64,000 nucleotides of DNA. Origin: Magnetospira sp. QH-2 (lineage in GTDB: Bacteria; Pseudomonadota; Alphaproteobacteria; Rhodospirillales; Magnetospiraceae). Both the position numbers and the translations under genes were made by a program. Under the pieces are notes generated by a model that had not been told where the DNA came from, searched no databases, and was given only the letters and a program-made list of their open reading frames with translations. Where the stretch lies: contig NZ_FO538765.1 in assembly GCF_000968135.1 (NCBI RefSeq), positions 496,001 to 560,000 of the forward strand, given 5' to 3'. Position 1 is the stretch's first letter; each line of letters begins with the position of its first letter. Shown here piece by piece: positions 15,088 to 23,934 of the stretch.

Positions 15088-16686
15088 TTATTTCACTCCT
15101 CTGATTCTAACGGCCATTCCACTGTTTCTAGATGTCAATTTCTTTTTGATTTCGTCTGATATTCCAGAATCAATAGCTGATACCTTCCGATATGGAATGG
15201 GCTGTCCTGCGATCCGATACGCGACAACTCGCCTATGATCCAAGGTATAGACCTTACGATCAATTTCAACGATTCGAACAGGCGGTGTATACTTACCATT
15301 GCGGATATCGTCGATGGTGTTTTCCAGGGGAACCTGTCCTCCTGTTTTGAATTGCCTTTTGATATCACTCTGCATGGTCCTCAACCGCAAGGGATCGATG
15401 GTTCCCTCATCGGGAAGCGCCTCGAATTCCTCGGCTGACAACGGATTCTTCGTCTTGGATACATGAGGCAGCTTGATATCCCTGGCGGTCTCGCGGATGG
15501 CTTCGCCTGCCTGGTTGAAGGCCCGGCCCGGGCGCCCAGGCAGGGCCATGCCGATGAGGCTTCCGGTCATGGTGCCCAGGCCTTGGGTGATCTTGCCGAA
15601 GTCGCCTTCGCGGATGCCATCTCTGGTGATCCGTGAGCCATCGACCATATCCTGGATATCGCCGCCGGGAGACAGGGTCTCGGCAGCACCCTGGGGGGTA
15701 TCCAGGCCGATTGCTTCGGCGATGCCCTCCAGTTGCCCATAGGCCGGGCCGAGCACGCCCTTGGCTACCTTTTTGGCCTCCTTGACCAGGCTGGCCAGGG
15801 TCACGGGCTTATCCGCCTTGGCGGTCGGCGGCGGCGGCCGATAGCCGGGAGGACTGTCGGCAATGGGCGCCATGGGCGGCGACGGCGGGGACTGGGGTGG
15901 TGGGGACTGGGGTGGTGGGGACTGGGGTGGTGGGGGCTGGGGTGACGGGAACCGAGGTGCCTTTTTCGCCTGCTCCTTCGCCAACCGTTGGTCCTCTTCC
16001 CGGCGGGTTTCCGCGAAATGGAAAGACCGGGCCTGGGCCGACTGGCCACCGGAAAGGTCCACCTTGCCGGGATAGTGATGCTTCAGTGTATCGCCGACGT
16101 TCTTTTGGATGTCGCCATGCAGGGGGTGATTGGAGTCCCAATAGGCCTCGTGGTTGACGCCCTTGAGAATGTCTGTGGTGGAGCGTTTTTCGATGGGGCG
16201 AGTCTTGGTCTCTTGCCAGACCGCATCCGTGGTCGGACGGGAAGGATCCCAGGCGTAGTCCGATTCCCGGCCTAAAGTCTTTCGCGTCGGCGGCTCGGTT
16301 GTTCCGGTGGATTGTCGGCTGTCCGATTCCCGGTTGCGCTGTTGGATCTGCTCAAATTGCTTGTTGATCCAGTCACGGTTCTCGGCGCTGGTGCCTGTCT
16401 CCACCTCGAATCCCTGATCCAGCGCGGGCGTCGTGGTCTGTTCCAAGGGCTTGGGGGGCGGCTTGGACACAGCCGATTCCAACATGCGACCCAAGGGACG
16501 GTCGAGAGGGGCCTCGGTGATGGTCGATTTGGCCGGTTGAAAGGGCGCCAATCCCGCCAAATCCGCTTGGTTGGTAAAAGATGGGGTGGGTGACGGCGCA
16601 GGGGACGGAGGGGGCGGCAGCGACGCGCCGAGACTGCCTCCCTGTTGCGGCGAAGCAGACTCCGCCGGAGATGTGTAGCCTCCCAT
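15088..16686 (-). CDS. Full-length polymorphic-toxin-like protein with ParB-like C-terminal domain
   Basis: A 532-residue protein starting at ATG 16686, seven bases after AGGAGG (the frame is open 15 codons further). Residues 1-60 are Pro/Ser/Ala-rich and low in complexity. Residues 100-245 are polar, charged and partly helical. 249-290 is a proline-rich hinge with PPPQS repeats. 295-405 holds an alpha-helical, glycine-rich pre-toxin segment ending GRPGRAFNQAGEAIRET. 410-532 is the module repeated in the downstream orphan cassettes, with PLENTIDDIRNG (453-464), PPVRI and TLDHRR (481-486). The last part recalls ParB/Srx folds, known as nucleases or kinases in some polymorphic toxins. No signal peptide, PAAR, VgrG, Rhs or filamentous-haemagglutinin motif is seen, so the export route is unknown. 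Confidence 0.7.
   Translation of the reverse strand: MGGYTSPAESASPQQGGSLGASLPPPPSPAPSPTPSFTNQADLAGLAPFQPAKSTITEAPLDRPLGRMLESAVSKPPPKPLEQTTTPALDQGFEVETGTSAENRDWINKQFEQIQQRNRESDSRQSTGTTEPPTRKTLGRESDYAWDPSRPTTDAVWQETKTRPIEKRSTTDILKGVNHEAYWDSNHPLHGDIQKNVGDTLKHHYPGKVDLSGGQSAQARSFHFAETRREEDQRLAKEQAKKAPRFPSPQPPPPQSPPPQSPPPQSPPSPPMAPIADSPPGYRPPPPTAKADKPVTLASLVKEAKKVAKGVLGPAYGQLEGIAEAIGLDTPQGAAETLSPGGDIQDMVDGSRITRDGIREGDFGKITQGLGTMTGSLIGMALPGRPGRAFNQAGEAIRETARDIKLPHVSKTKNPLSAEEFEALPDEGTIDPLRLRTMQSDIKRQFKTGGQVPLENTIDDIRNGKYTPPVRIVEIDRKVYTLDHRRVVAYRIAGQPIPYRKVSAIDSGISDEIKKKLTSRNSGMAVRIRGVK
15886..15945. repeat. Fifteen-base minisatellite inside the toxin gene
   Basis: About four tandem copies of a 15-base unit (plus strand TGGGGACTGGGGTGG). 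On the minus strand they encode the repeated SPPPQ unit of the proline-rich hinge. Slippage here would change hinge length without a frameshift. Confidence 0.75.
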
Positions 16687-16819
16687 GGGAAAGCCTCCTA
16701 AAAGTTCATGAAATGTGCGAAGAACGATCACGCAGCAAGGCCCGAGCCCCCCAGGGGGTCAGGATGCATATGAAATGGCATGATTTATGGGTTGAGGGCG
16801 GACGCACGGCTGGTGGTCG

Positions 16820-16857
16820 TTGACTCGACCTTAAGGGGAACTAAGGTCTATAGTCAA
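16820..16857. promoter_or_regulatory. Inverted repeat between gatB and the toxin operon
   Basis: TTGACTCGACCTTA and TAAGGTCTATAGTCAA face each other around AGGGGAAC, giving a near-perfect stem of about 14 pairs. It begins 31 bases after the gatB stop and 134 bases before the toxin start on the same (minus) strand. Read on the minus strand it also contains TTGACT and, 17 bases on, TTAAGG, a possible promoter. It could be a gatB terminator without a U-tract, an operator, or both. Confidence 0.4.
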
Positions 16858-16887
16858 GCATTAAAACACTTTAAAAGTAAATTTTCC

Positions 16888-18345
16888 TTATCCGCCCAGC
16901 TTGGCCTTGAGGATCTGGTTGACCATGCCCGGGTTGGCCTGTCCCTTGGACATTTTCATGATCTGGCCGACAAACCAGCCGGTGACCTTTTGGTTGCCGC
17001 CGCGGAACTGGTCGGCCTGTTCCGGGTTGGCGGCGATCACCTCATCGACCATGGCCTCCAGGGCGCCGGTATCGGAAACCTGTTTCAGGCCCTTTTCGTC
17101 GACGATCGTGCCGGGGGCCTTGCCGGTTTCCACCATGGCCTCGAATACATCCTTGGCGATGCGCCCGGAGATGGTGTTGTCGCCGATCAATCCGACCAAC
17201 TCGCCCAGGTGTTGGGCCGAGACCGGGCTTTCGCCGATAGACAAGCCCTGCTTGTTGAGCACCGCGAACAGGTTGGTGACCACCCAGTTGGCGGCCATCT
17301 TGGCATCGCGCCCCTCGGCCACCTGTTCGTAATAGTCGGCGGTTTCCTTTTCCGCCACCAGCACCCCCGCGTCGTAGGGCGACAGGCCGAAATCGTCGAT
17401 GAAACGCTGCTTCTTCTGGTCTGGCAGTTCAGGCAAACTGGCCTTGATCTCGGCGACAAAATCCTCGCCCAGCACCACCGGCAGCAGGTCCGGATCGGGG
17501 AAATAGCGGTAATCGTGGGCATGTTCCTTGGAGCGCATGGACTTGGTCTCGCCGGTGGTGGCATTGAACAGCCGGGTTTCCTGCACCGGTTCGCCGCCTT
17601 CTTCGTATAGCTCCACCTGACGCGCCGCCTCGAACTCGATGGCCGCCATGACGAACTTCACCGAATTGACGTTCTTGATCTCTGCCCGGGTGCGCAGGTC
17701 GGTTTCGCCCACCGGTCGCACCGAGATATTGACGTCGCAGCGCATGGACCCTTCTTCCATGTTGCCGTCGCAGGTGCCCAGGTAACGCAAAATGGACCGC
17801 AGCTTGCGCAGATAGGCGCCTGCTTCTTCGGGGCTGCGGATATCGGGCTTGGAGACGATCTCCATCAGGGTCACGCCGGAGCGGTTGAGATCGACGAAGG
17901 TCCGATTGGGGTCCTGGTCATGCAGGGATTTGCCTGCGTCTTGTTCCAGGTGTAGACGCTCAATGCCCACATCGCGGGTCTTGCCGTCTTCCAGATCAAG
18001 GACAATGGTGCCCTCGCCGACGATGGGATGCAGGTACTGGCTGATCTGATAGCCCTGCGGCAGATCCGCATAGAAGTAGTTTTTGCGCTCGAAGACGCTG
18101 GTCAGGTTGATTGCGGCCTGAAGCCCCAACCCGGTCCGCACCGCCTGGGCGACACTTTGCTTGTTGATCACCGGCAGCATGCCCGGCATGGCGGAATCAA
18201 CCAGGGAGACCTGGCTATTAGGCGCCGAACCGAACGCCGTGGCGGCGCCGGAAAACAGCTTGGCCTCGGAAATCACCTGGGCATGGACTTCCAGCCCGAT
18301 CACGATTTCCCAGTCTCCGGTCTGGCCTTCGATGATGTAGGTCAT
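16888..18345 (-). CDS. gatB: Aspartyl/glutamyl-tRNA amidotransferase subunit B
   Basis: A 485-residue GatB. The N-terminal catalytic-fold region begins [13 protein letters not shown], followed by [42 protein letters not shown] and [10 protein letters not shown], all family signatures. The C-terminal YqeY-like tail, which holds the tRNA elbow, ends in [13 protein letters not shown]. With GatC and GatA it converts misacylated Glu-tRNA(Gln) or Asp-tRNA(Asn) to the amidated form. It is separated from gatCA by the 18346-19220 insertion, although they are usually contiguous. Confidence 0.97.
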   Translation of the reverse strand: MTYIIEGQTGDWEIVIGLEVHAQVISEAKLFSGAATAFGSAPNSQVSLVDSAMPGMLPVINKQSVAQAVRTGLGLQAAINLTSVFERKNYFYADLPQGYQISQYLHPIVGEGTIVLDLEDGKTRDVGIERLHLEQDAGKSLHDQDPNRTFVDLNRSGVTLMEIVSKPDIRSPEEAGAYLRKLRSILRYLGTCDGNMEEGSMRCDVNISVRPVGETDLRTRAEIKNVNSVKFVMAAIEFEAARQVELYEEGGEPVQETRLFNATTGETKSMRSKEHAHDYRYFPDPDLLPVVLGEDFVAEIKASLPELPDQKKQRFIDDFGLSPYDAGVLVAEKETADYYEQVAEGRDAKMAANWVVTNLFAVLNKQGLSIGESPVSAQHLGELVGLIGDNTISGRIAKDVFEAMVETGKAPGTIVDEKGLKQVSDTGALEAMVDEVIAANPEQADQFRGGNQKVTGWFVGQIMKMSKGQANPGMVNQILKAKLGG

Positions 18346-18376
18346 CTTGCTTCCTCTTGCGTCTTTCTGGCGGGTT

Positions 18377-18554
18377 CATCCTTCGACAAGCTCAGGATGA
18401 GGGTTTCTCAATAGCGCTTTCATCCTTCGACAGGCTCCGGATGAGGGTTTCTTAGCAGCGGCCTCATCCTGAGCTTGTCGAAGGACGAGGGTTTCTTACG
18501 AACAATGTTATAGGCCCTCACCCTGAGCCTGTCGAAGGGTGGGGGACGTCACGG
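18377..18554. repeat. REP-like palindrome block, left of the GIY-YIG gene
   Basis: Four copies of a palindromic unit of about 27 bases, CATCCTTCGACAAGCTCAGG followed by ATGAGGG, at 18377-18403, 18421-18447, 18462-18490 (inverted) and 18515-18545 (inverted). Individual units can fold on themselves through CCTTCGACA/TGTCGAAGG-type arms. The last 66 bases (18489-18554) recur almost exactly at 18979-19044. The spacing is irregular and the units are inverted relative to each other, so this is not a CRISPR array. Confidence 0.85.
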
Positions 18555-18836
18555 TTCCTTCGATCTCGACAATGCGATCAATGCCTCAAAATCTCCTCTT
18601 GCCCAGGCCTCTTTTTTCGCCCGGCTCCAGCCTTTCAATCGGCGCTCCATGGCGATGGCATCGGTGATCTGCGGAAACTCTTCCGCCTTTACCAGTTCCA
18701 CGGGGCGACGGGCCTTGGTAAAGGCGCCACCGATCCCATGGTTATGCTCGTTGATCCGTTCTTCCAGCCCCCTGCGCGTCGTTCCCACGTAGTATTTTCC
18801 ATCGGCGCATCGCAAAAGATAGACGAAGGCTCCCAT
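18549..18836 (-). CDS. GIY-YIG nuclease-domain protein
   Basis: A 95-residue single-domain protein: FVYLLRCADGKYYVGTT carries the paired GIY and YIG motifs, followed by RRGLEERINEHNHG with the catalytic Arg region, a Lys-rich segment KARRPVELVKAEEF and a Glu (AMERRLKGWSR) that should be the metal ligand. It belongs to the UPF0213-like short nucleases. The start at 18836 is where the domain begins; an ATG at 18863 falls inside the palindromic repeat. The gene sits exactly between two palindrome blocks, and its stop lies in one of them, which suggests that it moves or is maintained together with these repeats. Confidence 0.85.
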   Translation of the reverse strand: MGAFVYLLRCADGKYYVGTTRRGLEERINEHNHGIGGAFTKARRPVELVKAEEFPQITDAIAMERRLKGWSRAKKEAWARGDFEALIALSRSKEP

Positions 18837-18860
18837 TGGACCCACCCTTGAACCGGCCTT

Positions 18861-19044
18861 CATCCTTCGACAAGCTCAGGATGAGGGTTTCTTCTTAATA
18901 GCGGCCCCACCCTTCGACAGGCTCAGGATGAGGGTTTCTTCTTAATAGCGACCTCATCCTTCGACAGGCTCAGGATGAGGGTTTCTTAAGAACAGTGTTA
19001 TAGGCCCTCACCCTGAGCCTGTCGAAGGGTGGGGGACGTCACGG
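18861..19044. repeat. REP-like palindrome block, right of the GIY-YIG gene
   Basis: Four more copies of the same palindromic unit at 18861-18887, 18908-18934, 18954-18980 and 19005-19035 (the last inverted). The first three have the same orientation. The block ends with the 66-base direct repeat 18979-19044 that matches 18489-18554. Confidence 0.85.
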
Positions 19045-19048
19045 GTGA

Positions 19049-19168
19049 TTAGGCCACAAGATTTTCGAGAGCCGTGATACCTTCTTTGACACGGTCAACA
19101 GGGATGAGAACCACATCATCGTCATCGGACCAATTAAAATCGTTCGCATCATCCTCACTGTTCGAGTT
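19049..19168 (-). pseudogene. Short 3' gene remnant, unknown
   Basis: Read on the minus strand, a frame without a start codon encodes about 39 residues: an acidic run (NSNSEDDANDFNWSDDDD) followed by VVLIPVDRVKEGITALE and a TAA at 19049. The ordered, non-random end of this peptide suggests the tail of a small protein gene whose 5' part was lost, but the family is not recognised. It lies between the palindrome block and the gatA stop. Confidence 0.3.
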
Positions 19169-19220
19169 TTAGAACTCTGACCTCTTCCCGAGCCTGGCGA
19201 GGGGACCAAGGGTGGGACCG

Positions 19221-20683
<1,463 letters not shown>

Positions 20684-20687
<4 letters not shown>

Positions 20688-20974
20688 TGGTCGACCACCT
20701 TGGGCACGGTATAGAAGTTCTCGACCCGGTCCGGCGCATTGGCCAGAACCCGATCCGGATAGCCACCGTCGGTGACCGCATCATCGCGCTGGGGCAGGGT
20801 CACATGGACCACGCTGGTCATGGGCTCGACCCCGTCCGTATCCACCTCGCCCAGTTGCTCGACCCAGTCGATCAGTTGCGACAGTTCACCAGCGAGACCG
20901 TCCAGGTCTTTCTCGGGCACTTTGATGCGTGCCAACCGGGCAATATTGCGGACCGTATCTTTATCCAAAGACAT
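20684..20974 (-). CDS. gatC: Aspartyl/glutamyl-tRNA amidotransferase subunit C
   Basis: A 96-residue GatC beginning [17 protein letters not shown], with [17 protein letters not shown] and the C-terminal [13 protein letters not shown]. It wraps around GatA and GatB and stabilises the complex. The frame is open upstream, but ATG 20974 matches the conserved start of the family. It is the first gene of a gatC-gatA unit. Confidence 0.96.
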
Positions 20975-21048
20975 CTGTGGAAACCCTTTAAAAACCGACA
21001 TTGGCGAGACGGCGCGCACCCTATCACCGGGCCGGAGCCCAAGCAAGG

Positions 21049-21846
21049 TCACGGGTTGCCATTCTCCGGCAGCAAGGACCAGACTTTTTCATTCCAGGCA
21101 CTGGTCGCCAGTTCGATTGCCGCCACCAACGCCCGAGTCAGGTCCTCGGCGGGTATGGCTTTGAGGTCGGGTTCCCTCGCAAAAACCTCCGGCCCGATGG
21201 ATTCGAAGATCACTTTGTCGTCGCGCCGGTTCCAGATGGTGGCGACGGACGGCGGTTCTTCGTCGCTATGGATGTCCAATATATCGACGCTGATCTGAAA
21301 CAGAGGGTCCCGGGACAAATTATAAGGAGACTCGGTAAGAAACATGAATCCCTGGGTGCGGATCCGTTTGTCCCCTCGGCTGCAATGGAGAATCAGATCG
21401 TAATCGGCGGTCTGAATGGGCGCGCCTTCGACTTCCGTTCGGCCCTGGTAGTGGACTTCATAGAAACAGGCGCCCCCCCCAGCCGCCAGATCCCCGGTCA
21501 GCGGACTGGCAAGGCTGCCATCGATCACCGGCAGTACCAGCGTCTCGAATACGAAGCCCAGGTCTTTTCCATTCTGGCGAATGGCGTACCAGGTTCCATT
21601 TTTTTGTTTCACGTGACCCGGTGAACTGACCCGGTCCCCTTTGGTCATCTTGCCCAGCTTCTTACCTTTCAGGTTGGGCGCGGCGCGCAGGTTACCGGTC
21701 TGGGAAATGACGAACATGCCATCGCGGTGGGTGATTTCCTGCTCCATGAACACCACGGGAGCCGGGTCCTGGGCAAACGCCTGCAGGCTCCATAGGCATA
21801 CCACGGCCAAAAGCACCGCCTGGCCAAATGAAATCATCCCCGTCAT
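21049..21846 (-). CDS. Exported SH3-like domain protein
   Basis: A 265-residue protein with a signal peptide (ISFGQAVLLAVVCLWSLQAFA, cleavage near AFA-QD). A bacterial SH3-like domain follows at about residues 40-105: GNLRAAPNLKGKKLGKMTKGDRV and GTWYAIRQNGKDLGFVFE. Such domains often bind cell-wall components. The remaining 150 residues are a beta-rich region of unknown type. ATG 21846 is preferred; two further in-frame methionines lie close by. The start is divergent from ruvX. Confidence 0.75.
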   Translation of the reverse strand: MTGMISFGQAVLLAVVCLWSLQAFAQDPAPVVFMEQEITHRDGMFVISQTGNLRAAPNLKGKKLGKMTKGDRVSSPGHVKQKNGTWYAIRQNGKDLGFVFETLVLPVIDGSLASPLTGDLAAGGGACFYEVHYQGRTEVEGAPIQTADYDLILHCSRGDKRIRTQGFMFLTESPYNLSRDPLFQISVDILDIHSDEEPPSVATIWNRRDDKVIFESIGPEVFAREPDLKAIPAEDLTRALVAAIELATSAWNEKVWSLLPENGNP

Positions 21847-21935
21847 GGACTCGGTCTTCCCGTTTGCCACTGGGTCTATGATACGCAACCCGGTCGCGAG
21901 CCGGAACCCCCTGGCGAAAGCCTTTGCGAGCCTCT

Positions 21936-22412
21936 ATGCTCCCGGCCATGATCCTTGAACAGATCCGCGATATCAAACAGCACCTGCCCACCGGGCGGCG
22001 GCTGATGGGTGTGGACCCGGGCACCAAGACCTTGGGTCTGGCTCTTTCCGATCTGACCCTGACCATCGCCACGCCGTTGATTACCCTCAAACGTACCAAG
22101 CTCAGCAAAGACGTGGTGGAACTGGAACGGTTGTTTCGGGAACACGAAGTGGGCGGCTTGGTGCTGGGGTTGCCGGTTAGTATGGATGGGACCGAAGGCC
22201 CCCGTTGCCAGTCGGTGCGGCATTTGGCCGATAGTCTGAATGAGCGATTCGACCTGCCCATCGGCTTTTGGGATGAACGCCTATCCACCGCCGCCGTGGA
22301 GCGTATTTTGGTCAACGAGGCGGACCTGACCCGCAAGAAACGGGCGAAAGTTGTGGACCGGGCGGCGGCGGCCTATATCCTGCAAGGGGTGCTGGACGCT
22401 CTCGCCTACTGA
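21936..22412 (+). CDS. ruvX: Putative pre-16S rRNA nuclease / Holliday junction resolvase-like RuvX (YqgF)
   Basis: A 158-residue YqgF-family protein: LMGVDPGTKTLGLALSD carries the first catalytic Asp of the RNase H fold, GLVLGLPVSMDGTEGP the middle motif, FWDERLSTAAVER the Asp-Glu motif and VVDRAAAAYILQGVLD the last Asp. In E. coli it matures the 5' end of 16S rRNA. The start is uncertain among ATG 21924, 21936 and 21948. Two small genes follow closely in the same direction. Confidence 0.93.
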   Translation: MLPAMILEQIRDIKQHLPTGRRLMGVDPGTKTLGLALSDLTLTIATPLITLKRTKLSKDVVELERLFREHEVGGLVLGLPVSMDGTEGPRCQSVRHLADSLNERFDLPIGFWDERLSTAAVERILVNEADLTRKKRAKVVDRAAAAYILQGVLDALAY

Positions 22413-22421
22413 GGCTGGATC

Positions 22422-22619
22422 ATGGACTTCTTCTGGAAATGGGCGAGCGGTTTGAAGTTCCGCAGCCTGTTCTTTTTGACCGCCGGACTTTTCCTGTTCG
22501 ATCTGATGATCCCGGACCTGGTCCCGTTCATCGATGAATTGCTGCTCGGGCTGCTGACCTTGATCTTCGGCGCCTGGCGCAAGAAAACCCGGCCCGAGAT
22601 TGAAGGGCCCCCGTCATGA
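22422..22619 (+). CDS. Small two-helix membrane protein, unknown
   Basis: A 65-residue protein with two hydrophobic segments (LFFLTAGLFLFDLMIP and ELLLGLLTLIFGAW) separated by a conserved-looking Pro/Asp turn (PDLVPFIDE), and a charged tail RKKTRPEIEG. The stop overlaps the start of the AEC transporter by four bases, so it is translated and coupled. It resembles short DUF6116-type proteins (from memory, unverified). No function can be assigned. Confidence 0.6.
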   Translation: MDFFWKWASGLKFRSLFFLTAGLFLFDLMIPDLVPFIDELLLGLLTLIFGAWRKKTRPEIEGPPS

Positions 22620-23533
22620 TTCCGGTGCTAGAGGCCCTGTTTCCGATCTTCGCGCTGATTGCCTTGGGCGTGTTTCTGAAAAGCCGCCAGTGGGTACCCG
22701 ACGGCACCTGGCCCGCCGTGGAGAAGATGGTCTATTACCTGTTCTTCCCGGCCTTGCTGGTACATCGCATCGCCGGGGCGGACCTGGGCGGGCTCAATGT
22801 CTGGCCTCTCTTCGGCACCATTTGGATCACCGTGCTGACCCTGTCGGCCCTGGTGATCGCCTTTCGCCGGGCGCTGCCCACCGACGGGCCCGGCTTTACA
22901 TCGGTATTTCAAGGTGCCGTGCGATTCAATACCTATGTGGCCCTGGCCGTCCCGGCGGCCTTGTTCGACGAGGCGGGAACCATCATCGCCACCATGTGCG
23001 TCGCCGCCGCCATACCACTGATCAACGTGGTCTGTGTGATGGTGCTGGTGGGCTATGCGGATTCCGGTCGCGACGCCAGCGTCAAGGCGGTGGTCACGTC
23101 GCTGATCCAGAATCCGTTGATTCTGGGCATCATCGCCGGATTGGTTCTCAATGCCAGCGGGCTGGGGCTGCCAGCCTTCATTGGCCCGGGATTGGAAATC
23201 CTGTCGCGCGCCGCCCTGCCCATGGCCCTGCTGGCGGTGGGCGCCGGTCTGAACCTGGCGGCGGTCCGCGCGGCGGGCGGCCTGGTCGGCCTGACCACCG
23301 GGATCAAACTGCTGTTCACGCCGCTGCTGGTTTGGGCGGTCGGTGGCATACTGGGGCTGGAAGGCCTGACCCTGACCGTCTGCGTGCTCTGGGGGGCCAT
23401 GCCCGGCGCCCCCAACGCCTATATCCTGGCCCGCGCCCTGGGCGGCGACGAACGGATGATCGCCGGCATTATCACCGCCACCACCATTGCGGCCCTGGTG
23501 ACGCTGCCGCTGATCCTCTTGATTTTGAATTGA
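22616..23533 (+). CDS. AEC-family (auxin efflux carrier type) transporter
   Basis: A 305-residue membrane protein with about ten helices, starting IPVLEALFPIFALIALGVFLK, with YYLFFPALLVHRIA in helix 2 and a duplicated half (AVGGILGLEGLTLTVCVLWGAMPGAPNAYILARALGGD) typical of bacterial AEC/PIN-like permeases. These carriers export or exchange organic acids such as malonate or malate. It is coupled by ATGA to the small membrane protein before it. The substrate is not predictable. Confidence 0.88.
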   Translation: MIPVLEALFPIFALIALGVFLKSRQWVPDGTWPAVEKMVYYLFFPALLVHRIAGADLGGLNVWPLFGTIWITVLTLSALVIAFRRALPTDGPGFTSVFQGAVRFNTYVALAVPAALFDEAGTIIATMCVAAAIPLINVVCVMVLVGYADSGRDASVKAVVTSLIQNPLILGIIAGLVLNASGLGLPAFIGPGLEILSRAALPMALLAVGAGLNLAAVRAAGGLVGLTTGIKLLFTPLLVWAVGGILGLEGLTLTVCVLWGAMPGAPNAYILARALGGDERMIAGIITATTIAALVTLPLILLILN

Positions 23534-23569
23534 GCTATTGGAGACATCGCGCTATCGTCCGCCCGTTGA

Positions 23570-23872
23570 GCCCCTATAGCTCAGCTGGTAGAGCAACTGA
23601 TTTGTCGACAAGGCAACTTCCGTCGGAAACGGCGGTCGAAAATCGGATGAATTCAGGGAAACCTGTGAAATGGCAACCCTGAGCGAAGCCCCGGACGATC
23701 TTTCGGGGAACGTGCAGAGACTAGGCGGTCCGGGAAGCGTCCCGGGTAAAACGCCATCAGCGTCCGACACCTGACCGGCCCGGCCGAAGGTGATGAGATA
23801 GTCCGGCCCCGGGCGAAAGTCCGGGACAACCGAATCAGTAGGTCCGCGGTTCAAGTCCGTGTGGGGGCACCA
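23570..23872 (+). tRNA. tRNA-Thr(UGU) gene interrupted by a group I intron
   Basis: The exons are 23570-23605 and 23833-23872 (36 + 40 = 76 nt, CCA encoded). The acceptor GCCCCTA pairs with TGGGGGC, the D-arm is GCTC/GAGC, the anticodon stem ACTGA/TCAGT, and the T-arm CGCGG-TTCAAGT-CCGTG. Joining the exons gives the loop TTTGTAA, the normal bacterial tRNA-Thr loop with anticodon UGU. Unspliced, the anticodon arm is broken and the tRNA cannot function, so splicing is required if this is the only UGU-reading tRNA-Thr. Confidence 0.93.
23606..23832 (+). ncRNA. Group I self-splicing intron (IC3-like) in tRNA-Thr, 227 nt
   Basis: It inserts after U36 of the anticodon and ends in G. P1 can form between exon TTGT (23602-23605) and the guide GCAA (23613-23616), leaving the required U.G pair at the 5' splice site. 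P2 is CCGTC/GGCGG at 23620-23635. The P4-P6 core has TTCAGGG...CCCTGAG (23652-23684). The P7 strands are CAGAGACTA (23715-23723) and GATAGTCC (23797-23804), which form the guanosine-binding site and closely match the Azoarcus tRNA-Ile intron. A P9 hairpin CCCGGGC-GAAA precedes the 3' end. No homing endonuclease is encoded. Confidence 0.9.
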
Positions 23873-23877
23873 GTTTC

Positions 23878-23909
23878 AAGGCCCGGAGACGTCTGTTTCC
23901 GGGCCTTTT
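23878..23909 (+). terminator. Intrinsic terminator of the tRNA-Thr gene
   Basis: AAGGCCCGGA and TCCGGGCCTT form a 10-bp GC-rich stem, followed by TTTTG, starting six bases after the tRNA 3' end. It also lies 25 bases beyond the stop of the convergent PDC-type gene. Confidence 0.8.
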
Positions 23910-23934
23910 GAGTGCCTGTTTGGTCCGGGGAGCC

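Noticed and set aside
18377-19044. Repeated units that could be mistaken for a CRISPR array
   Set aside because: Units are palindromic, occur in both orientations, have unequal spacing, and surround a coding gene. There are no uniform spacers and no cas genes.
22600-23682. A 360-codon frame overlapping the AEC transporter and tRNA
   Set aside because: It is out of phase with the transporter and Arg-rich, and it ends inside the tRNA intron. It is a shadow frame.
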